Positions 24,834 to 33,762 of a stretch of DNA of 64,000 nucleotides are shown piece after piece. Position 1 is the first letter of the stretch, and each line of letters starts with the position of its first letter. Both the position numbers and the translations under genes were made by a program. The notes below the pieces were generated by a model that was not told the DNA's origin, did not search any database, and worked only from the letters and a program-made list of their open reading frames with translations. Origin of the DNA: Bradyrhizobium algeriense (GTDB lineage Bacteria > Pseudomonadota > Alphaproteobacteria > Rhizobiales > Xanthobacteraceae); contig NZ_JAZHRV010000001.1 in assembly GCF_036924595.1 (NCBI RefSeq), positions 1,612,001 to 1,676,000 on the forward strand, given 5' to 3'.

Positions 24834-26768
24834 ATGATCGACTTCGAGCGTGGCCGCTTCTGGCCTCGCGCGCTGGCTCTATTGATTGATTTCGTTGTTG
24901 CGGCAGCGATTCTGCAGCTTATCGCGTTTGTTCTGTTTCCGTTGACCGGCGGGCGGGCGCAGTTCGTCAGCGGCGTTGCACCCAGCTGTAGTGCGGTCAA
25001 TGCGATACCTAAAGGTCCATCGCTGCCCGCGGATTATGCCGTCGGTTGGATCACCGATTGCCGGTATGGTTTCTTCGGCATGACTTCGGCGCGCATTCTC
25101 ACGGTCACAAGAATTCCGCAGAACGAAGCAACCGCGAGTGCAAGGACGAACATTGTCCGTCTGCTCGACGCAGAGGGCAAGCCTTTCAATGCCCCGACGC
25201 TTGACAGCCTGGTGCTACCTTTCCTGTTCGCCTTGCGCTTCTGGTTCGACCGCGGCCGCGGCACGCTCGGCCGGAGGATTTGTCGCGTGCGCCTGTCGGG
25301 CGTTATCGAAGCGCAGTCTCCGCTGCCGATCGGTGCGGCTGCCCGGCGTTACGCCGCGCAGGCGCTGCCGCTGGTGCCTCTGGTCATCTGGTCGCTGCTC
25401 CAGCGCGTTATGACGGGCGAGCAAGCGGTCGCTTCCCTGTCGGGATCGGCCCTTCTGGCAATGCCGGGGGCCAGTCTGCTGATGGCCGTGCCGATAGCTG
25501 TGTATGCAATTGTCTGTCGACGGGACGCCTGGTACGACCGTTGGGCGATGACCCGCGTGCTGCGCCTCGACAAGGACCGAACGCTGATACCGAGTCCCGC
25601 CAGCGCGCTACCGGCTGTGCGTGCTGAAGCCGCCCTCACACATCCGCCCGCACTACCGGAACCAAGGACGGGCAATTACTTCGTACGGCACTGGCGCGGC
25701 GAGCTTTCGTTGCCCGTTTCATATTGGGCGAACGGCGTCGTCCTTAGCGCAGTCATCGGCATGGCGAGCGGCGCGCTCGTGGTGGCGTTCACCATCTATG
25801 GCGAAGAGCAACCGGTCCCGTGGCTGATAGCGTTGCAAACAAGCTGTCTTGTCATTTCGCTGCTTGCGATATGGCAGGTGGTAGGGGTGTGGCGCGCGGC
25901 AACACGCTACAAGCGGAGTGGCCGGTCATTCTGGGGCGGCGCGGCGAAAGCCGCGGTTGCGCTTGCCGCGCTCCAGCTGGCCTATGGTTGGGTGTTCGTG
26001 GTTGGACCACAGATCGTCGACACTTATGAAATGGCTACCGGAGACGTCGCCTTCGGTCCGCACGAATTCAACCTGCTGGCCGATGGCCGGATGCTGGAGT
26101 TTTACGGCGGCATCACGTTCGGCCTTGCCAAGGAGTTCGAAAGTCTCCTCGACGAGAATAAGGGCGTGACGACGGTGAGGCTCGCTTCGGTTGGCGGCCG
26201 TATCCGGGAGGCGCAGAGGATGTCGGACATCGTGAAGAGGCGCGGGCTGGCGACGTATGTCGTGGAAGAGTGCCTTTCCGCCTGCACCGTAGTGTTCCTT
26301 GGCGGCAAGGAGCGCTTCCTGCTCGATGGGGCAAGTCTCGGTTTTCATCAGCCGAGCTTTCGCGGCATGACGGCCAGCGATCGAAAAATCGCGATCGCGG
26401 AGGAGGAGGCGCGCTTGCGGACCTTCGGTCTGAGCAGGAGTTTTGTCGAGCGCGTCAACAGCGCAAGCCCGGACGACATGTGGTATCCGGAACAGGACGA
26501 ATTGGTGCGCGAGAAAGTGGTTACATGGATCGTGCCTACGCAGCCGTCGAACTCGACGGCGTCGACCTCATCGGTAGCAGATACTGTGCCGGTGGCACCG
26601 CGGGCGCCTTCCGTGTTCCCGACGCCAGGCGCCGCGTTGAGTGGCTCCGGGGCCGGCCCGGCGGTGATTCCGGTGGAATTGATCAAGCGACTGGCACCGC
26701 CAATGACTGCGCCGAAGGCTACACCGGAGCCGAAGGCTGAAACTGCAACGGCCGGCGAATCGAAATAA
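24834..26768 (+). CDS. RDD-family membrane protein fused to a ClpP/crotonase-like periplasmic domain
   Basis: About 644 residues from ATG 24834 (GGAAGA lies ~10 bases upstream; the frame above it is not coding-like). The N-terminus is RDD-like: FWPRALALLIDFVVAAAIL, then a long loop and GRGTLGRRICRVRL, followed by further helices. A second helical group lies at about 295-400. Residues about 420-570 resemble the ClpP/crotonase fold of predicted periplasmic proteins (COG3904 type). There is a SVGGRIREA strand-turn and ECLSACTVVFLGG, where the serine before Ala-Cys is in the position of a ClpP-like nucleophile. A Pro/Ala/Thr-rich tail ends the protein. Function unknown. A membrane-anchored protease or stress factor is possible. 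Confidence 0.65.
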   Translation: MIDFERGRFWPRALALLIDFVVAAAILQLIAFVLFPLTGGRAQFVSGVAPSCSAVNAIPKGPSLPADYAVGWITDCRYGFFGMTSARILTVTRIPQNEATASARTNIVRLLDAEGKPFNAPTLDSLVLPFLFALRFWFDRGRGTLGRRICRVRLSGVIEAQSPLPIGAAARRYAAQALPLVPLVIWSLLQRVMTGEQAVASLSGSALLAMPGASLLMAVPIAVYAIVCRRDAWYDRWAMTRVLRLDKDRTLIPSPASALPAVRAEAALTHPPALPEPRTGNYFVRHWRGELSLPVSYWANGVVLSAVIGMASGALVVAFTIYGEEQPVPWLIALQTSCLVISLLAIWQVVGVWRAATRYKRSGRSFWGGAAKAAVALAALQLAYGWVFVVGPQIVDTYEMATGDVAFGPHEFNLLADGRMLEFYGGITFGLAKEFESLLDENKGVTTVRLASVGGRIREAQRMSDIVKRRGLATYVVEECLSACTVVFLGGKERFLLDGASLGFHQPSFRGMTASDRKIAIAEEEARLRTFGLSRSFVERVNSASPDDMWYPEQDELVREKVVTWIVPTQPSNSTASTSSVADTVPVAPRAPSVFPTPGAALSGSGAGPAVIPVELIKRLAPPMTAPKATPEPKAETATAGESK

Positions 26769-26801
26769 GCACGCGCTTTGGAGCGAGCTCTGAACGATGG
26801 C

Positions 26802-28025
26802 TCAGCGCTCGTCCGCGATCACCTTGCCGTCGTTCGGCAGTGATCCGGCGGCGACCAGTTCGACATTGCCGCCGAGTTTGGTCACTGCTCGCAGCGTCGC
26901 CGCGAGTTCGCTCTGCAGCATCGCACCAGCGGCCGCCGTCTCCGCCTTCAGCGTCATCAGATCGCTCTCGCCGGATCGCGTGACGACGAGGCGTAGCCGT
27001 CCGAGTTCGGGATGGCGCTTGCCGATCTCGGCGATCTGCTCGGGGCGTACGAACATGCCCTTGACCTTGGTGGTCTGGTCAGCGCGTCCCATCCAGCCCT
27101 TGATGCGCATGTTGGTGCGTCCGCACGGACTTGCGCCCGGCAGTGCCGCCGTGAGGTCCCCGAGCGCGAGCCGGATCCAGGGATGCTGCGGGTCGAGCGA
27201 AGTAACGACGATTTCGCCGACGTCGCCGGGCGCGACGGGATCGCCGGTGCCGGGACGCACGATTTCCATGATCAGGTCCTCGTTGACGACCATGCCCTCG
27301 CGCGCCGGCGTCTCGAAGGCGACCAGGCCGAGGTCGGCGGTGCCGAACGCCTGATAGGCGTCGATGCCGCGCGACTTCACTTCGTCCTGCAGCGATTTCG
27401 GAAATGCCGCGCCGGATACCAGCGCGCGCTTGATCGAGGAGACGTCGCGCCCGGCGCTGGCGGCAGCGTCGAGCAGGATCTTGAGGAAATCCGGCGTGCC
27501 GCTGTAGCCGACCGGGCGATAGGCCTCGATCAGTTCGAACTGCTGTTCGGTATTGCCGGGGCCGGCCGGGATCACCGCGCAGCCCAGCGCCCGCGCCGAG
27601 GCGTCGAAGATGAAGCCGCCGGGCGTCAGATGGTAGCTGAAGGTGTTGAGCACGACGTCGCCGGGCCGGAAGCCGGCCGCAAACAACGCTCGCGCGCCGC
27701 GCCAGGGGTCGGCGTGAACGGGCTCGGGCTCGAAGATCGGCCCGGGCGAGGTGAACAGCCGCCCGAACGATCCCAACGGCCCGGCCACGAAACCGCCGAA
27801 GGGGGGCGCGGCCTTGTGCAGGGCAGGGAGTTCCGATTTGCGCAACACCGGTAACTCAGCAAGCGCCGCGCGGCTGGTCACGCCGGCCGGATCGATGCCC
27901 TTCAGCCGGCCGGCATAGGCCGGCGCGGCCAGCGCCTTGCGCAGGATGTCCGGAAGCCGGGAAAACAGCTCCGCCTCGCGTTTCGCCGGCTCGCGCGTTT
28001 CGAGGGCGTCGTAATGATCCGTCAT
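26802..28025 (-). CDS. Phenylacetate-CoA ligase-like (PaaK family) acyl-CoA ligase
   Basis: This is a 407-residue adenylate-forming enzyme of the short PaaK type. Visible blocks are LPVLRKSEL, FTSPGPIFEP (in the place of the usual T/S-G-rich phosphate loop), YSGTPDFLKILL, QAFGTADLGLVAFE, VVTSLDPQHPWIRLALGD and GRADQTTKVKGMFVRPEQ, the last being the conserved domain junction. It would activate an aromatic or other carboxylic acid with ATP and CoA. The Liv-type transporter operon on the same strand starts 8.5 kb upstream and ends at 29293. An AGE epimerase on the opposite strand lies between them, so co-transcription is uncertain. The phosphate loop differs from classical PaaK, so the substrate is open. 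Confidence 0.78.
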   Translation of the reverse strand: MTDHYDALETREPAKREAELFSRLPDILRKALAAPAYAGRLKGIDPAGVTSRAALAELPVLRKSELPALHKAAPPFGGFVAGPLGSFGRLFTSPGPIFEPEPVHADPWRGARALFAAGFRPGDVVLNTFSYHLTPGGFIFDASARALGCAVIPAGPGNTEQQFELIEAYRPVGYSGTPDFLKILLDAAASAGRDVSSIKRALVSGAAFPKSLQDEVKSRGIDAYQAFGTADLGLVAFETPAREGMVVNEDLIMEIVRPGTGDPVAPGDVGEIVVTSLDPQHPWIRLALGDLTAALPGASPCGRTNMRIKGWMGRADQTTKVKGMFVRPEQIAEIGKRHPELGRLRLVVTRSGESDLMTLKAETAAAGAMLQSELAATLRAVTKLGGNVELVAAGSLPNDGKVIADER

Positions 28026-28114
28026 GACGAATTCCCCAGTTTAGGGTCGATTGCGTGCCGCCTCTGGCGTGCTATCAGACGGCTTCTACCGGTGTTGATG
28101 TTCCAGGGAACGCA

Positions 28115-29275
28115 ATGGCTGAAAGAGATACCGCTGCGGCGGCAGATATGCTGGATTCGGCCGATATCGTCGCGAGGCTGAAGCTTCGCATGATCGACCA
28201 TTGCCTGCCGCTGTGGTCGATCGAAGGCTGGGACGACGTAGCGGGCGGCTTTATCGATCGGCTCGATGTGGAAGGCCGCGCCGATGCCTCGGCACCGCGC
28301 CGGGTGTTCGTGCAGGCGCGCCAGATCTATTGCTACGCCAAGGCGGCACAAATGGGCTGGTATCCCGACGGCCGCGCGATCGCGCTGAAGGGGCTGGAGC
28401 ACCTGCTGGCGAAGGCGAAAGCTCCCGATGGCAGACCGGGCTTTGTCCACACGCTGACGCCGGATGGTGCTGTGCTGGACCCGTTGCGCGATTCCTACGA
28501 TCACGCCTTTGTCCTGCTCGCCCTTGCAACCGTCCATGGACTCGATCGCGATGCGCAGGTCCGCGCCGAGATCGACACGCTGTGCCATTTCGTCGAGACG
28601 CAGTTGCGCTCGCCGCACGGCGGGGTTCACGAAGGATTGCCGGTGTCGCTGCCGCGACGGCAGAACCCTCACATGCATCTGTTCGAAGCGATGATCGCGG
28701 CGTTCGACGCGACGCACGACATCGTGTTCCAGAACAGGGCCGGGAATTTCTTCAGCCTGTTTCTGGCCAACCTCTACGACAAGCAGCGGCAGGTGCTTGG
28801 CGAGTACTTTGAGGAAGACTTCTCGAAGATCGAGCCCGTCAGCGTCGAGCCCGGACACCAGGCGGAGTGGGCGTGGCTCTTGAAGGGCTTTGAACGCATC
28901 ACCGGCTGCCCGACCGGCCGCTACCGCGGCGAACTGCTGGCGTCGGCGCTGCGCTATCGCGACGAGGCGACCGGTTGCCTGATCGACGAGGGCGACGCGG
29001 GCGGCAACATCAGGCGGCATACACGCCGGCTGTGGCCGCAGACCGAAATCGCCAAGGCGTGGATCGCGCAGGCTGAAGCGGGCGAGGCGGGAGCCGCCGA
29101 CGAAGCGCGCGCGGCATTGGTGCGGCTCGAACGGCATTATCTGAGCCATCCCGTCGCGGGCGGCTGGTACGACCAATTCGATCGCGCCGGCAACTCGCTG
29201 GTCGCCACCATCCCTGCGTCTTCGTTCTATCATGTTCTTTGCGCAGTTGCGGAAGCAGAGCAGGTGATCGGCTAA
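28115..29275 (+). CDS. AGE-family sugar epimerase/isomerase
   Basis: About 386 residues from ATG 28115. The upstream in-frame start at 28055 lacks support. The sequence has the (alpha/alpha)6-barrel signatures of N-acylglucosamine 2-epimerase and mannose-6-phosphate isomerase-like enzymes: RVFVQARQIYCYAKA, DSYDHAFVLLAL, NPHMHLFEAM, PGHQAEWAWLL and RRLWPQTEIAKAW, with conserved Arg, His and Glu expected in the active site. It interconverts an aldose and ketose or epimerises C2. It may supply mannose/fructose-phosphate for the GDP-mannose path used by gmd-fcl at 37.6 kb. It is convergent with the livF end at 29293. Confidence 0.8.
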   Translation: MAERDTAAAADMLDSADIVARLKLRMIDHCLPLWSIEGWDDVAGGFIDRLDVEGRADASAPRRVFVQARQIYCYAKAAQMGWYPDGRAIALKGLEHLLAKAKAPDGRPGFVHTLTPDGAVLDPLRDSYDHAFVLLALATVHGLDRDAQVRAEIDTLCHFVETQLRSPHGGVHEGLPVSLPRRQNPHMHLFEAMIAAFDATHDIVFQNRAGNFFSLFLANLYDKQRQVLGEYFEEDFSKIEPVSVEPGHQAEWAWLLKGFERITGCPTGRYRGELLASALRYRDEATGCLIDEGDAGGNIRRHTRRLWPQTEIAKAWIAQAEAGEAGAADEARAALVRLERHYLSHPVAGGWYDQFDRAGNSLVATIPASSFYHVLCAVAEAEQVIG

Positions 29276-29292
29276 ATGATGAGTGGTGGCGG

Positions 29293-30135
29293 TCACAGCC
29301 ACCGCTTTCGCCGCTTGAAGCTTTTCAGGTTCTTGAAGCTCTTGCGCTGGTCGCCGGCGCCGCCGAGGTAGAATTCCTTGACGTCCTCGTTGTCGCGCAA
29401 TTCGTCGGCGGTGCCGTCGAGCACCACCTTGCCCTGTTCCATGATGTAGCCGTGGCTCGCGACCGAAAGCGCCGCGCGCGCATTCTGCTCCACCAGAAGG
29501 ATGGTGACGCCGAGGTCGCGGTTGATTGCCTTGATGATCCCAAAAACTTCCTTGACCAGGAGCGGGGACAGGCCCATCGACGGCTCGTCCATCAGGATCA
29601 TCTTGGGCCGCGCCATCAGCGCGCGGCCGATCGCCAGCATTTGCTGCTCGCCGCCGGAGAGATAGCCGGCAAGCCCGGTGCGCTCCTTCAGGCGCGGGAA
29701 ATATTTGAACACCATGTCGATATCGGCGCCGACCTCATTGTCGCTGCGGGTAAAGGCGCCGAGCTTCAAATTCTCGATCGAGGTCATGTCGGATATGATG
29801 CGGCGGCCCTCCATCACCTGAAAGATGCCGCGGCGGACGATCTTGTCGGGATCGATGCCGTCGATGCGCTCGCCATCGAAGACGATCTCGCCGCGGATGA
29901 CTTCGCCGTCCTCGGTCTTGAGAAGCCCTGAGATCGCCTTCAGCGTTGTCGACTTGCCGGCGCCGTTGGCGCCGAGCAGGGCGACAATCGCGCCCTTCGG
30001 CACGTCGAGGCTGAGGCCGCGCAGCACCAGGATGACCTTGTCGTAGACCACCTCGATGTTGCGGACGCTGAGGAGTGGGGCGGCAGCAGGCGTCGTGGCC
30101 GTCGGAGGGCGGTCGATTTCGGTTACTTCAGTCAT
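29293..30135 (-). CDS. livF: Branched-chain-type ABC transporter ATP-binding protein (LivF)
   Basis: This 280-residue ABC ATPase has Walker A GANGAGKST (about 54-62), the Q-loop region FQVMEGRRI, signature LSGGEQQML, Walker B MILMDEPSMGLSP and H-loop-equivalent VEQNAR. These are LivF-type features. It has an extended N-terminus and a Lys/Arg-rich tail (FKNLKSFKRRKRW). It is the last transporter gene of the minus-strand operon after livG, ligase, livH, livM and SBP, separated from the SBP gene by a palindromic repeat element. It powers import with LivG at the cytoplasmic face. Confidence 0.85.
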   Translation of the reverse strand: MTEVTEIDRPPTATTPAAAPLLSVRNIEVVYDKVILVLRGLSLDVPKGAIVALLGANGAGKSTTLKAISGLLKTEDGEVIRGEIVFDGERIDGIDPDKIVRRGIFQVMEGRRIISDMTSIENLKLGAFTRSDNEVGADIDMVFKYFPRLKERTGLAGYLSGGEQQMLAIGRALMARPKMILMDEPSMGLSPLLVKEVFGIIKAINRDLGVTILLVEQNARAALSVASHGYIMEQGKVVLDGTADELRDNEDVKEFYLGGAGDQRKSFKNLKSFKRRKRWL

Positions 30136-30149
30136 GTTGACCTCTCGGT

Positions 30150-30269
30150 GTCGTCACCCGCGAAAGTGGGTGACCCGGTATTCCAGAGGCGTCTGCGATC
30201 GACCGAGACGCTGCGGCGTACTGGATCCCCCGCCCCAGTGCGCAATTGCGCACAAGGCGGGGGACGACA
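30150..30269. repeat. Intergenic palindromic element 1 (REP-like), contains GTGCGCAATTGCGCAC
   Basis: Between livF and the binding-protein gene lies a 120-base element with ends GTCGTC and GACGAC. Inside it the CCCCGCC/GGCGGGG arms flank a perfect 16-base palindrome GTGCGCAATTGCGCAC at 30238-30253. The same 16-mer occurs twice more in this window at 45712-45727 and 45750-45765. The resemblance to elements at 33639, 45679 and 59358 (GTCAT...ATGAC ends, CCGG-rich arms) suggests an interspersed REP/BIME-like family. In an operon it could stabilise the upstream mRNA. Confidence 0.7.
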
Positions 30270-30303
30270 GTTGAGCGTTGAGGCGCCTGTAGGCACGCCT
30301 AAC

Positions 30304-31584
30304 CTACCAGCCGAGCCACTCGGGCTTGCGCGGCAGGTCGATCGTCTTCACCTTCTCCATCTTGATGCCGCCGTTCTTGACGAGATCGTTGAGCGGGGCG
30401 TCGGTCGCGCCTGCGACCTTCATGCGATAGAGATCAACCTTGAGCGTGCCGCGGTGATCCGTCTCGGTGAAGGTCGAGGGATTGCAGATGCCTTCGCCGC
30501 CGGCGGGCACCCAATCCTTCTTCTGATAGAAGCCTTTCTTGACGTTCTCGCCGGTGGCGCCGCCGTTCTTGGCAGCCCATTCGACGGCTTCCTTCATGTA
30601 GAGCGCGGTGCAGACGCCGGCAATGTAATGCACCGGACGGTAGGCGGTACCGGCCGCATCCGACATCTTGGAGATTTCCATGAAGGTCTTCATGCCGGGA
30701 GCGCTGCCGCCCCACGCCACGGCGGTGCGCAGCGGGAACACCACGCCGTCGGCGGCGGCACCAGCAGCCTTGGCGGCGTTCTCGTCCATGCCCCAGACGT
30801 TGCCGAGGAACTGCACGTCGACGCCGGCGGCCTTGCAGGCGTTGAGCACGGAGATGTTCGAGCCGGCGGTGTTGCCGAGATAGGCGTAGTTCGCGCCCGA
30901 GCTCTTCAGGGTCAGGCACTGCGCGCTGTAATCGCCGGGCGTCAAGGCGAACACGATCGGCGGCAGCAGTTCGAAGCCGAGTTCGGCGGCAATGGCTTCA
31001 CCGGCGGCCTTCGGCGCGTTCGGGTAGGGGTGGTTGGCGCCCATATGAACGAACTTCGGCTTGCCGGGCTTGCCCTTGGACTTCCAGTCCTCGGCGGCCC
31101 AGGTCAGCATGCCGCGAACCGCGTCCGAGTAGCTTGGACCGTAGAAGAAGTTGTAGGGGGCAGGCTTGGCCTTGCCGCCGGCGCCGGTCGGGTCGGAGAG
31201 CGCCGCGGCATAGGATGCCGAGATATCCGGGATCTTGTCCTGGGCCAGGAATCCCGTCAGCGCTTCGGTGTCGGCGGTGCCCCAGCCGAGAATGGCGGCG
31301 ACCTTGTCGGAGCCGGACCACTTCTTGTACTGGGCGATCGCGCGCGGCACCTGGTAGCCGTAGTCGACGGTATCGAGGTTGACCTTGGCGCCGTTGATGC
31401 CGCCGCTCTTGTTGATCCACGCATAGGTGTCCGCGACACCCTGTCCGAACGGCGTTCCGACGTCCGAGGTGGGGCCCGAATAGTCGGTGAGATGCCCCAG
31501 CGCGACCTGGGCCTGCGACGTCGTTGCGGCGCTCGCCAGCAGGAGCGCCAGCGAGGCGGTGCTCAGTAGAGTCTTCATCGTCAT
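30304..31584 (-). CDS. Liv-type ABC transporter periplasmic substrate-binding protein
   Basis: The 426-residue protein has a clear Sec signal peptide (about 1-25, MKTLLSTASLALLLASA then AQA-type cleavage site). It is followed by LGHLTDYSGPTSDVGTPFGQGV, the N-terminal region of periplasmic binding fold type I proteins. A GGAGGA ribosome site sits seven bases before ATG 31584. It captures the substrate for LivH/LivM. Amino acids are possible, but the acyl-CoA ligase in the same operon suggests an aromatic or fatty acid. It lies between livM and livF. Confidence 0.83.
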   Translation of the reverse strand: MTMKTLLSTASLALLLASAATTSQAQVALGHLTDYSGPTSDVGTPFGQGVADTYAWINKSGGINGAKVNLDTVDYGYQVPRAIAQYKKWSGSDKVAAILGWGTADTEALTGFLAQDKIPDISASYAAALSDPTGAGGKAKPAPYNFFYGPSYSDAVRGMLTWAAEDWKSKGKPGKPKFVHMGANHPYPNAPKAAGEAIAAELGFELLPPIVFALTPGDYSAQCLTLKSSGANYAYLGNTAGSNISVLNACKAAGVDVQFLGNVWGMDENAAKAAGAAADGVVFPLRTAVAWGGSAPGMKTFMEISKMSDAAGTAYRPVHYIAGVCTALYMKEAVEWAAKNGGATGENVKKGFYQKKDWVPAGGEGICNPSTFTETDHRGTLKVDLYRMKVAGATDAPLNDLVKNGGIKMEKVKTIDLPRKPEWLGW

Positions 31585-31640
31585 GGACTAATCCTCCGGT
31601 TATTTCTCGAGGTCTTCTTGTTGTCCGTCCCGTTCCGACC

Positions 31641-32714
31641 TCAATGCGAGAACGGGTAGAGTTTCCAATATGCCTTGATCTGCCGCCAGCGATGCGCGAG
31701 TCCGTCCGGTTCGAACACCAGAAAGACGATGATGATGATTCCGATCGCCATCTCGCGCAGGAAAGCGATGTTGTTCTTCAATCCCAGGAACTGGTCGATC
31801 GGACTGCCGCGCAGTGCGACGCTGAGCCATTCCATCGATTCAGGCAGCAGCACCATGAAGGCGGTTCCCATCAGCGTGCCCATGATCGAGCCGAGCCCGC
31901 CGATGATGATCATCGCCAGGAAGATGATCGAGCGGTCGATGCCGAAGCCTTCGTTGGAGACCACTTGATTGTAATGCGCGTAGAGCGCGCCGCCGACGCC
32001 GGCAAAGAAGGCCGCAAGCCCGAACGACAGCGTCCGGTATTTGGTCAGGTTGATGCCCATGATCTCGGCGGACAGATAATGGTCGCGCACCGCGATCAAT
32101 GCGCGTCCGTCGCGCGAGCGGATCAGGTTGGTGACCAGGAGATAGCAGACGACGACATAGGCCAGCACGACATAGAAATACTGTTTGTCGCCGCGCAGCG
32201 TGTAGCCGAAGATCGAGAACGGTTCGGCGCTGGCCGGAACGCTGCCGCCGGTGAACCATTCGGCGCGGGCAAAGAAGTCGAGCAGGATGTACTGCGCCGC
32301 CAGCGTCGCGATCGCGAGATAAAGCCCTTTCAGCCGCGCGGCGGGCAGGCCGAAGATCAGGCCGACTGCGGCCGTCACGACGCCTGCAAGCGGGATGCAG
32401 AAGAAGACGGGAATGCCGAACCGGTTCGAGAGATAGGCCGAGGTAAAGGCGCCGAAGCCGAAGAAGGCGGCGTGGCCGATCGAGATCTGGCCGGTGAAGC
32501 CGACGACGATGTTCAGCCCAAGGGCGGCGATGCCGAAGATGCCGATCTGGATCAGGAGACTGAGGATGTATTCGTTGACGACGTGTGGCGCAAAGCAGAC
32601 CAGGACGATGCCCGCGATCATGGCGTTGCGGCTGGTCGCGGTCGGAAACACGGTGGTATCCGCCGCATAGCTGGTGCGGAAATCGCCGGCGGGAATGAGG
32701 GTCTGGCCTGCCAT
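31641..32714 (-). CDS. livM: Branched-chain-type ABC transporter permease (LivM)
   Basis: This is a 357-residue inner-membrane permease with about ten helices. It contains the LivM signatures NIVVGFTGQISIGHAAFFGFGAF and GRALIAVRDHYLSAEIMGIN (the coupling EAA-like loop), and GVGGALYAHY. It follows livH by six bases and precedes the binding-protein gene. It forms the channel with LivH. Family and length are typical. Confidence 0.87.
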   Translation of the reverse strand: MAGQTLIPAGDFRTSYAADTTVFPTATSRNAMIAGIVLVCFAPHVVNEYILSLLIQIGIFGIAALGLNIVVGFTGQISIGHAAFFGFGAFTSAYLSNRFGIPVFFCIPLAGVVTAAVGLIFGLPAARLKGLYLAIATLAAQYILLDFFARAEWFTGGSVPASAEPFSIFGYTLRGDKQYFYVVLAYVVVCYLLVTNLIRSRDGRALIAVRDHYLSAEIMGINLTKYRTLSFGLAAFFAGVGGALYAHYNQVVSNEGFGIDRSIIFLAMIIIGGLGSIMGTLMGTAFMVLLPESMEWLSVALRGSPIDQFLGLKNNIAFLREMAIGIIIIVFLVFEPDGLAHRWRQIKAYWKLYPFSH

Positions 32715-32720
32715 GATTGA

Positions 32721-33614
32721 TTACACCCGCTCGATGTCTTTGGTGCCGAACAGGCCGTAGGGCTTGATCATCAGGATAATGATGAGCGCATAGAACGGCG
32801 CGATCTCGTAGAGATTGCCCCAGTGCAGATATTCGCTGTCGAGAAAATGCGCGAAGTTTTCCAGCAGCCCGATGATGATGCCGCCGAGCACGGCGCCGCC
32901 GACGCTGTCGAGGCCGCCCAAAATCGCCGCCGGAAACACCTTGACGCCATAGGCGGAAAGCCCGGCCGAGACGCCGTTGACGACGGCCACCACCACGCCG
33001 GCGACGGCGGAGACGGTCGCCGAGATCGCCCAGGCCATCGCAAATACGCTTTTCACGGAGATGCCGAGCGACTGTGCAACCTGCTGGTTGAACGCGGTGG
33101 CGCGCATGGCGAGACCGTATTTGGAAAGGCGGAAGAACCACGCCATACCGATCATCATCGCCACCGAGACCGCAAGACTCATCAGATAGACGGTCTGCAC
33201 CTGCAGTCCGAGGATGTTGACGTTCTGGGTCTGGAAGATGCGCGGGAACGGCTGCAAATTGACGCCGAATATCCACTTCATCAGCGCGGCAAATACCGTC
33301 GACAGCGCGATCGTCACCATGATCACGGAAATGATCGGTTCCCCGATCATCGGGCGCAGGATGACGATCTGGATCGCGATGCCGAACAGGAACATGAAGA
33401 CCAGCGTGATCGGCATGCCCAGATAGAACGGCACCTGATACTTGGTGAGCAGCCACCAGCACACCCAGGCGCCGACCAGCAGCAATTCGCCTTGCGCGAA
33501 GTTCACGACCTGCGTCGCCTTGTAGATCAGCACGAACGACATCGCGACCACGCCATAGAGCGTGCCGACCACGAGGCCGTTGACCAGGAGTTGGATCAGA
33601 AGCTGGGTGTTCAT
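32721..33614 (-). CDS. livH: Branched-chain-type ABC transporter permease (LivH)
   Basis: The 297-residue permease has about eight helices and the LivH blocks NGLVVGTLYGVVAMSFVLIY, VNFAQGELLLVGAW and FRLSKYGLAMRATAFNQQVAQ (coupling loop). It pairs with LivM six bases downstream. The palindromic element at 33639-33727 separates it from the upstream ligase gene, so part of the operon may be differentially expressed. Confidence 0.87.
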   Translation of the reverse strand: MNTQLLIQLLVNGLVVGTLYGVVAMSFVLIYKATQVVNFAQGELLLVGAWVCWWLLTKYQVPFYLGMPITLVFMFLFGIAIQIVILRPMIGEPIISVIMVTIALSTVFAALMKWIFGVNLQPFPRIFQTQNVNILGLQVQTVYLMSLAVSVAMMIGMAWFFRLSKYGLAMRATAFNQQVAQSLGISVKSVFAMAWAISATVSAVAGVVVAVVNGVSAGLSAYGVKVFPAAILGGLDSVGGAVLGGIIIGLLENFAHFLDSEYLHWGNLYEIAPFYALIIILMIKPYGLFGTKDIERV

Positions 33615-33638
33615 GCGAAGTCACCGGACGTACAAGCT

Positions 33639-33727
33639 GTCATCGCCGGGCTTGACCCGGCGATCCATTGCTTAAAAAAGCGCTTCTTCGAAAGATGATG
33701 GATGCGCGGGTCAAGCCCGCGCATGAC
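33639..33727. repeat. Intergenic palindromic element 2 (REP-like)
   Basis: This 89-base element begins GTCATCGCCGGGC and ends GCGCATGAC. The left arm is CGCCGGGCTTGACCCGGCG (33644-33662), itself a hairpin. The right arm is GCGCGGGTCAAGCCCGCGC (33704-33722), also a hairpin. The centre is AT-rich. The two arms share the CTTGACCC/GGGTCAAG core in opposite orientation. It lies between the ligase and livH genes of one operon and belongs to the same broad family as the elements at 30150, 45679 and 59358. Confidence 0.75.
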
Positions 33728-33762
33728 GATCAATTTTGCGGCGCTGCTGGCAGACATCGCCA

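Noticed and set aside
28022..29302. A 426-codon minus-strand frame opposite the AGE epimerase
   Set aside because: The plus-strand gene has clear family motifs. The minus frame has none and its length follows from high GC.
31840..33624. A 594-codon minus-strand frame overlapping livM and livH
   Set aside because: It is the +1 shadow of the two permease genes, Arg/His-rich, and crosses the gap between them.
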